Source: Nannocystis sp. RBIL2 (GTDB lineage Bacteria > Myxococcota_A > Polyangia > Nannocystales > Nannocystaceae). Taken from it: a stretch of 64,000 nucleotides of DNA. This document shows, piece by piece, positions 59,379-64,000 of the stretch (position 1 is its first letter; the number at the start of each line of letters is the position of its first letter). The stretch is from contig NZ_JAPNJW010000002.1 of the NCBI RefSeq assembly GCF_026626745.1, forward strand, positions 5,418,151-5,482,150. The letters run 5' to 3'. Position numbers and translations under genes: made by a program. Under the pieces are notes generated by a model. The model was not told the origin of the DNA. It made no database searches and saw nothing but the letters and a program-made list of their open reading frames with translations.

Positions 59379-60176
59379 TCAACCGCGTCGCTTCGCCGCC
59401 TTCTTCGCGGCCCCCGCCTGCTTCGCGGCGCCCTGCTTCGCTGCCGCCTTCTTCGCCCCCGCACCGGCCTTGGCCGCCCTCGCCGCGGGAACGGTCTCCT
59501 TCGCGGTTGCGCCCTTCTTCGCTCCCGCCTTCGCGAGGGCGGGCTCCTTCACGGTTGTGCCCTTCTTCGTCCCGGCCTTCTTCGCGGGGATGAGCTCCTT
59601 CGCGGCTGCGCCCTTCTTCACCCCGGCCTTCTTCGCGGTGGCGGGCTCCTTCGCGGTCGCGCCCTTCTTCGCCCCCGCTTTCTTTGCGGGGACGGGCGCG
59701 GCCGCGGCCTTCTTCGCCCGGGCCTTCGCCCCGCGCTCCGAACCTTCCCCTTCGGCCATGCCCTTACGCCCAGGTCCATTCGCACCTGTCTTTTTAAACA
59801 TGCCCTTCGGGCCACCCGGCTCGACCAGCGCCGACAGCTTCTTCGGCGCCACCGCGCGGTAGCTCTCCTCCAGCCACTCCGCGAGCAGCCCGATCGGCAG
59901 CGGCGCGCCCGTCGGAAAGCTCGCGGTCACCCAGCCGCTCTTGCCCAGCCCGTAGCCGGTCGGCGACGCGAACGGCAGCAGCAGCGCCGCGCCGTGCGAC
60001 GCCGGCAGCTTGACCGACAGCGTCAGCGTGCCGCCCTCGCCGCCCATGAACAGGAACGCCTTGCCACCGACCTTCACGGCAGTGTGGCCCCACGGGAACT
60101 CCTCGACCGTCTGGGGATACGCGAGCGCCAGCGCCCGCACCTGCTCCGCCCCGGCTCCGACCGCTTGCTTCGTCAT
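59379..60176 (-). CDS. MmcQ/YjbR-family protein with histone-H1-like Lys/Ala tail
   Basis: 265 aa. Residues 1-115 are an MmcQ/YjbR-like domain (RALALAYPQTVEEFPWGHTAVKVGGKAFLFMG...SVKLPASHGAALLLPF...GKSGWVTASFPTGAPLPIGLLAEWLEESYRAVAPKKLSAL), normally the whole protein. Residues about 120-265 are a KAGAKKGATAKEPATAKKAG-type tail rich in Lys, Ala, Pro and Thr, resembling eukaryotic H1 and bacterial histone-like extensions. It probably binds DNA. The junction (GPKGMFKKTGANGPG) is encoded by palindrome-family sequence at about 59777-59816. Confidence 0.87.
   Translation of the reverse strand: MTKQAVGAGAEQVRALALAYPQTVEEFPWGHTAVKVGGKAFLFMGGEGGTLTLSVKLPASHGAALLLPFASPTGYGLGKSGWVTASFPTGAPLPIGLLAEWLEESYRAVAPKKLSALVEPGGPKGMFKKTGANGPGRKGMAEGEGSERGAKARAKKAAAAPVPAKKAGAKKGATAKEPATAKKAGVKKGAAAKELIPAKKAGTKKGTTVKEPALAKAGAKKGATAKETVPAARAAKAGAGAKKAAAKQGAAKQAGAAKKAAKRRG
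59777..59816. repeat. Palindrome-family sequence at a domain junction
   Basis: CACCTGTC, TTTTTAAA, CATGCCC, TTCG, GGGCC. It is in frame between the folded domain and the Lys-rich tail of the MmcQ-like protein. Confidence 0.55.
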
Positions 60177-60272
60177 GATCGCCTCGCGCGCGTTTTCACC
60201 CCTGAGGTCTCACGCGCCGCGCACCCTGTCAAGCGCCCGCAATTCGCTACCATCCGCGGCGAACGGTCCGCC

Positions 60273-60899
60273 ATGCGCCCGAAGCACAAGTTTTACATCG
60301 ACACCCACAAGGGCGCCAACGCCCTCGCCGTCCTGGCCCTCATCGCCGGGTACGACGCCTGGCACAACGAGACCGCGTGGCTCTACCTCGCCCTGCACGG
60401 CACCTACGGCCTCTTGTGGATCTGGAAGAGCCTCCGCTTCCCCGACAAGCAATGGGAGCAGGAGGTCACCCTCGGCTACGGCCTCTTGACGTGGTTCACG
60501 CTCACGCTCTACTGGGTCGGCCCGTGGATCATCGTCCGCGACGACCTCCACGCCGCGCCGTGGCTGCTCGCGCTGTGCGTGGCGATGTGGGGCGTCGGCG
60601 TGTTCCTCCACTTCGGCGCCGACATGCAGAAGCACATGCACCTGAAGCTCGCGCCCGGCACCCTGCTCACCGACGGCCTGTGGGCGCGCTCGCGCAACCC
60701 CAACTACCTCGGCGAGCTGCTCATCTACGCCGGCTTCTGCCTGCTCTCGCGCCACTGGGCGCCGATGCTCGTGCTCGGCGCCATGTTCTTCGGCGTGTGG
60801 CTGCCCAACATGCTGAAGAAGGACGCCTCGCTGGCCCGCTACCCCGAGTTCGCCGCCTGGAAGGCGCGCACCAGCCTCATCATTCCCGGCCTGCTGTGA
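60273..60899 (+). CDS. Membrane protein of the DUF1295/isoprenylcysteine methyltransferase-like group
   Basis: 208 aa from ATG 60273. Five or six hydrophobic helices (ANALAVLALIAGYDAW, WLYLALHGTYGLLWIW, LGYGLLTWFTLTLYWVGPWIIV, WLLALCVAMWGVGVFLHFG, WAPMLVLGAMFFGVWLPNML). The signature GLWARSRNPNYLGELLIYAGF matches the NPNYxGE motif of steroid-reductase/ICMT/PEMT-type proteins. It may modify a lipid or sterol; the substrate is not deducible. Divergent from the MmcQ-like gene. Confidence 0.83.
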   Translation: MRPKHKFYIDTHKGANALAVLALIAGYDAWHNETAWLYLALHGTYGLLWIWKSLRFPDKQWEQEVTLGYGLLTWFTLTLYWVGPWIIVRDDLHAAPWLLALCVAMWGVGVFLHFGADMQKHMHLKLAPGTLLTDGLWARSRNPNYLGELLIYAGFCLLSRHWAPMLVLGAMFFGVWLPNMLKKDASLARYPEFAAWKARTSLIIPGLL

Positions 60900-61007
60900 C
60901 CGCCGAGCCCGGCGACTGCTATCATTCGCCGCAACCCGCGAATGCGAACACCGGGCCGCCCTCACGGTCGGCCCGGTCCATGAAAACCGCCCGCGTCCGC
61001 GCGCCGC

Positions 61008-62510
61008 TTACGGATCGACCGGCAGCCCGCTCGGCACGCTGGCGGGGATCAGGTGCGAGAAGTCGGCCCCGTTGTCGTCGCTGAGCGCGTGCAGGAACTG
61101 CACCAGGTTGTCGAGCGCCAGCGGCCCGCCGATGTTCACGGTGTAGAGCAGCGGGTCGACGCCGGCGGCGATGATCGCCTGCCGGTTCTCGAGGAACTGC
61201 GAGTGCATCGCCACCTCGTCCACGCTCTCGGTGATGTCGTAGCCGAGCAGCGACAGCACCGGCAGGCGGTAGTGGCGGAGGAAGTCCTTGATGTCGTTGT
61301 AATGGCTCTGCCGGCCCCACGGCCCGGTCAGCATCACGTTGCGCAGCGGCGGCGTGCGCCACGCGTACTTGTCGGCCGGGTTACCGCTCAGCCGCATGCG
61401 CCCGTAATCGTCGAGCCCGCCCGGCCCGTCGCCGCCCGGCACAGTGTCGCCCGGCCCGAACTGCGGCTGCAGCGTCTTGTGAAAGTCTTCGTCGGTGAAC
61501 GCGTTGCCCGCGTGACACGACGTGCAATTGCCGAGGCCGGGGTCGAGGAAGCGGCGCGCGCCCGCCAGCTGCTGCAGCGTCAGCGCGTCGTCGTCGCCGG
61601 GGGTGACGGCGCCGGTGGTCGGGTCGAAGCGGCCGACGAACCGGTCCCACGGCGTATCGTCGGAGAAGAACGCGCGGAACTCGTAGGCCGCGATCGCGTT
61701 GCCGGCGTAGGCGAAGTGCATGTCCTCGAAGTCCACCCCCGGATAGGCGGCCTCGAACATCTCGACGTACTCGGGGATCGAGCCGAGGCGCCCCATCATC
61801 TTCCCCCAGGCGCACAGCATCAACCCGAACGGCGGGTCGTCCTGCGGGCATTCGCTGGTGAAGTCGTTGTCGCCGGGGAAGCCGAGCATCTCCTGGTCGG
61901 TCACCTCCGGCATCATCGCCTGCCCCGCCGCCGCCTTCATGTCGGGGTCGAAGGCGTCGTCCTGCCACGCGAGTGGGATGAACGGCCCGCCGAGCGGATA
62001 CACGTAGCCGTCGGCGGCGAGCGGGACCTTGTGGTCGACCGCCAGGCCCTTCTGCAGCTTGTGCAGGTTCCACAGCGGCTGCGTCGTGCGCCCGCCCACG
62101 GCCGCGCCGACCCGCTGCGGCCCGATCCCGACCCCGTAGACCCCGCGGTTCATCGTCAGCCGATCGGTGGTGCCGAGCCGCGGGTGGTGACACGTCGAGC
62201 ACGACACGTCGCGGTTGCCGCTCAAGATCTTGTCGTAAAAGAGCGCCTCGCCGAGCTCGAACAGCTCGTCCGACACCGGCGGCGGCGGCTCGAGCGGCTC
62301 GATCCCGTTCTCCTCGATCAGGTCGCGCACCTCCGCGACCAGCAGCTTCTTCAGCAACGCGCTCGGCGTCAGCCCGCTGCGCGGCTCGTCGGCGTCGTCC
62401 AGCTCGACGTCGGCCACCACCCCCGCCGGTTCGGACACGTCCTCCACGTCGCACGCGAAAGCAGTGACCATCGACACCCCCCAGACCGCCACAACACGAT
62501 GCTTCAGCAT
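61008..62510 (-). CDS. Di-heme cytochrome c peroxidase (MauG/CcpA family) lipoprotein
   Basis: 500 aa from ATG 62510, preceded by GGGGAG. Short lipoprotein signal (MLKHRVVAVWGVSMVTAFAC, Cys20). Two c-heme sites: CSTCH (104-108) and CTSCH (329-333). Family segments include GEALFYDKILSGNRDVSCSTCHHP, AYAGNAIAAYEFRAFF, AGARRFLDPGLGNCTSCHAGNAF and AWRTPPLRNVMLTGPWGRQSHYNDIKDFLRHY. Periplasmic H2O2 reduction or a MauG-like oxidative modification. Monocistronic. Confidence 0.93.
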   Translation of the reverse strand: MLKHRVVAVWGVSMVTAFACDVEDVSEPAGVVADVELDDADEPRSGLTPSALLKKLLVAEVRDLIEENGIEPLEPPPPVSDELFELGEALFYDKILSGNRDVSCSTCHHPRLGTTDRLTMNRGVYGVGIGPQRVGAAVGGRTTQPLWNLHKLQKGLAVDHKVPLAADGYVYPLGGPFIPLAWQDDAFDPDMKAAAGQAMMPEVTDQEMLGFPGDNDFTSECPQDDPPFGLMLCAWGKMMGRLGSIPEYVEMFEAAYPGVDFEDMHFAYAGNAIAAYEFRAFFSDDTPWDRFVGRFDPTTGAVTPGDDDALTLQQLAGARRFLDPGLGNCTSCHAGNAFTDEDFHKTLQPQFGPGDTVPGGDGPGGLDDYGRMRLSGNPADKYAWRTPPLRNVMLTGPWGRQSHYNDIKDFLRHYRLPVLSLLGYDITESVDEVAMHSQFLENRQAIIAAGVDPLLYTVNIGGPLALDNLVQFLHALSDDNGADFSHLIPASVPSGLPVDP

Positions 62511-63622
62511 GACACTCCCCAAGCAGATTCGGTCGCGTCGACCCATTCCCGCAGGCCGACGCGCCGAGGTTCTCGTCCGACAATGTGCCACCCGCACGCG
62601 AGGAGACCCCCCCGCGCGACCTCACGCGTCACGACTCACGATTCATCGCACACCCTCGCAGCGGCCGCCTCCGCCCCGTCCCCCCGCTCGCGCGAGCCCC
62701 CGCGGCCGCTTGTGAGATCGACTCCTCAGCATCTCACGATGACCCCTCCCCGTCAAGGCACGCCCCCCGCAGTGCTCACAATATTTAATCTACTTAAAAA
62801 AGGGGCGAGTCCTTACCGCGAGTCCTTACCGCCAGTCCTTACCGCCAGTCCCTTCCCGAGACCCCTTCATGCCGCCTTCTATTAAATCCTTCACCCGAAC
62901 TTTTATGTAATCTACGGCCGCTCGCGCATTGCCTACATTGCCCCTGATAGTCCGCTCGCTCGCTCGCCCGTCCGCGAGTTCGCCGACCACCCTCGTGACG
63001 TCCATTCGCTGCCCACGGGGCTCGCCCGCGGCCGCGGCGGTGCTGCGTCGTCCGGGCCGGCGAGGCCTGGCTTCGGATGGACGTCCCCATCCGCTCGCCT
63101 GCTCTCGTTCGGGCGCGTCTTCATGTCATGTTCAGGCACGACACTGCTTGTATTCGTGACGCGACCTGTGTTTCGCTCGCACCCGTCGGATGCACGATCC
63201 ACAAATGATGGCATGACGTCCGGCCTGGACCGTCACCCGCGCCTCACCGTCTCTGGCAACGTCGCATTGGCGTCCCGAATCGCCGAACGGATCTCGAAAA
63301 AATCACTCCGCCCACTCGGCTCACCGGCGTGAGCCGTCGCCTCCTCACTTCCGGCGTCCGTGCCGGTCCCAGGCTCGATTCTCGCCCCCGCCGCGACGCG
63401 AGCCGCTGCGCTGGCCCTCCGGCGCACATCCGCACCCCACATCGTTTCGCCGGCAGCTTGTCTCGCGCCTGACGGCCGCGCCACTCGCGTCGCTCAGGTA
63501 TCATCGTTATCCCCGCGGCATCGCCCGCGAACGACGTTCGACTCGCATGACGGGCCCGTCACTTTGCGATCGCGCGACCCGCGTTCCGCATCGCCTGAGC
63601 GGCCTCGGCCGCGCTGTCGGAC
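62511..63622. other. 1.1-kb intergenic region without recognisable gene
   Basis: No coherent coding sequence is seen on either strand. It contains an AT-rich block near 62780-62800 (ATATTTAATCTACTTAAAA) and a short tandem repeat. The upstream region of the peroxidase gene lies at its left end. Confidence 0.6.
62808..62846. repeat. 13-bp tandem repeat, three copies
   Basis: AGTCCTTACCGC followed by G or C, at 62808, 62821 and 62834, with a degenerate fourth copy after 62847. Confidence 0.85.
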
Positions 63623-64000
63623 TCAGGGCTCGAGGTCGCTATGCGTGAAGCGTCGCTTGCCGGGGCCGTAATCGGAGGCCACCTGACCGTGGCCGCGCAG
63701 CAGCCAGCGGTAGGTCAGCAGGCCTTCGGCGCCGACCGGCCCGCGAGCATGCAGTTTACCGGTCGAGATACCGACCTCCGCGCCGAGCCCGAAGCGATAG
63801 CCGTCGGCGAAGCGGGTGCTCGCGTTCCAGAACACGTCGGCGGCGTCGACCGCCGCGAGGAACCTCTCGGCTGCTGCCGGGTCGGCCGCCACGATCGCCT
63901 CGGTGTGCTTCGACCCGTATCGGTCGATGTGGGCGAGCGCGTCCGCTTCGTCGTCGACGTGCCGGATCGCCAGCACCAGCGCCCCGTACTCGTGGCCCCA
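63623..64000 (-). CDS. proA: Gamma-glutamyl phosphate reductase, C-terminal part
   Basis: The open frame enters from the right edge: [106 protein letters not shown]. This is the conserved C-terminal third of ProA ([36 protein letters not shown]). It makes glutamate-5-semialdehyde in proline biosynthesis. The N-terminus lies outside the window. It ends with [11 protein letters not shown]. Confidence 0.96.
   Translation of the reverse strand, partial: WGHEYGALVLAIRHVDDEADALAHIDRYGSKHTEAIVAADPAAAERFLAAVDAADVFWNASTRFADGYRFGLGAEVGISTGKLHARGPVGAEGLLTYRWLLRGHGQVASDYGPGKRRFTHSDLEP

Noticed and set aside
62808-62846. Possible CRISPR or iteron origin
   Set aside because: Only three 13-bp copies without spacers, and no replication gene nearby.

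Overview
The window is very GC-rich DNA with a strong G/C third-position bias. It carries many lipoproteins that have a Cys lipobox followed by a Thr/Ser/Asp-rich linker, Cys-rich CGDG...CDDGN repeat proteins and MauG-type peroxidases. This style is typical of Myxococcota, most likely a Nannocystis-like member of the Nannocystaceae. The assignment is by style only; no rRNA gene is present.

1-23.9 kb is one continuous minus-strand operon for a lipopeptide. Twelve or thirteen genes run from a JmjC-type oxygenase (start 23868) to a giant NRPS that leaves the window at position 1, and nearly every junction overlaps (ATGA/GTGA) or is a few bases long. The NRPS begins with a fatty acyl-AMP ligase and acyl carrier domain, followed by C-A-T, C-A-T and C-A. 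The tailoring genes look like precursor-supply enzymes: a PduX-like threonine kinase, a cysteine-synthase-like PLP enzyme and argininosuccinate-lyase (ASL) homologues. That set is proposed to make 2,3-diaminobutyrate in uridyl-peptide antibiotics. Also present are argininosuccinate synthase plus a canonical ASL, an ATP-grasp enzyme apparently joined to the second ASL by a broken frame, a translationally coupled aminotransferase and C-methyltransferase, a formyltransferase and a threonine aldolase. A common theme is aspartate as nitrogen donor followed by fumarate elimination.

24.0-24.6 kb is a regulatory region with strong palindromes. 24.6-32.7 kb is a set of lipoproteins and envelope proteins (OmpA-like, diheme cytochrome, DUF4198-like, DUF4215-like) and a phosphotransferase/P-loop kinase. 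32.8-39.1 kb is a type VI secretion cargo locus: vgrG faces a divergent set with a peptidoglycan-binding protein and a lipase. 39.5-48.0 kb holds a lipoprotein and an SpvB/Rhs toxin that is split by a one-base frame break in a C run. 48.5-57.1 kb has a heme-uptake operon (receptor, HmuY, HmuS) under a near-consensus Fur box, and an osmoprotectant-type ABC importer with fused permease and binding protein. 57.2-62.5 kb has paired paralogous lipoproteins, an MmcQ/YjbR protein with a histone-like tail, a membrane methyltransferase-like protein and a cytochrome c peroxidase. The right edge holds the C-terminus of proA.

The most unusual feature is a family of short hairpins with the core ACATGTCC-(about 4 to 10 nt)-GGACATGT, scattered from about 25 to 60 kb. 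Most sit within about 20 nt of stop codons. Several lie inside open reading frames and are translated in frame, including one in the NRPS loading domain. None was noticed in the Rhs locus or in the rest of the biosynthetic operon.
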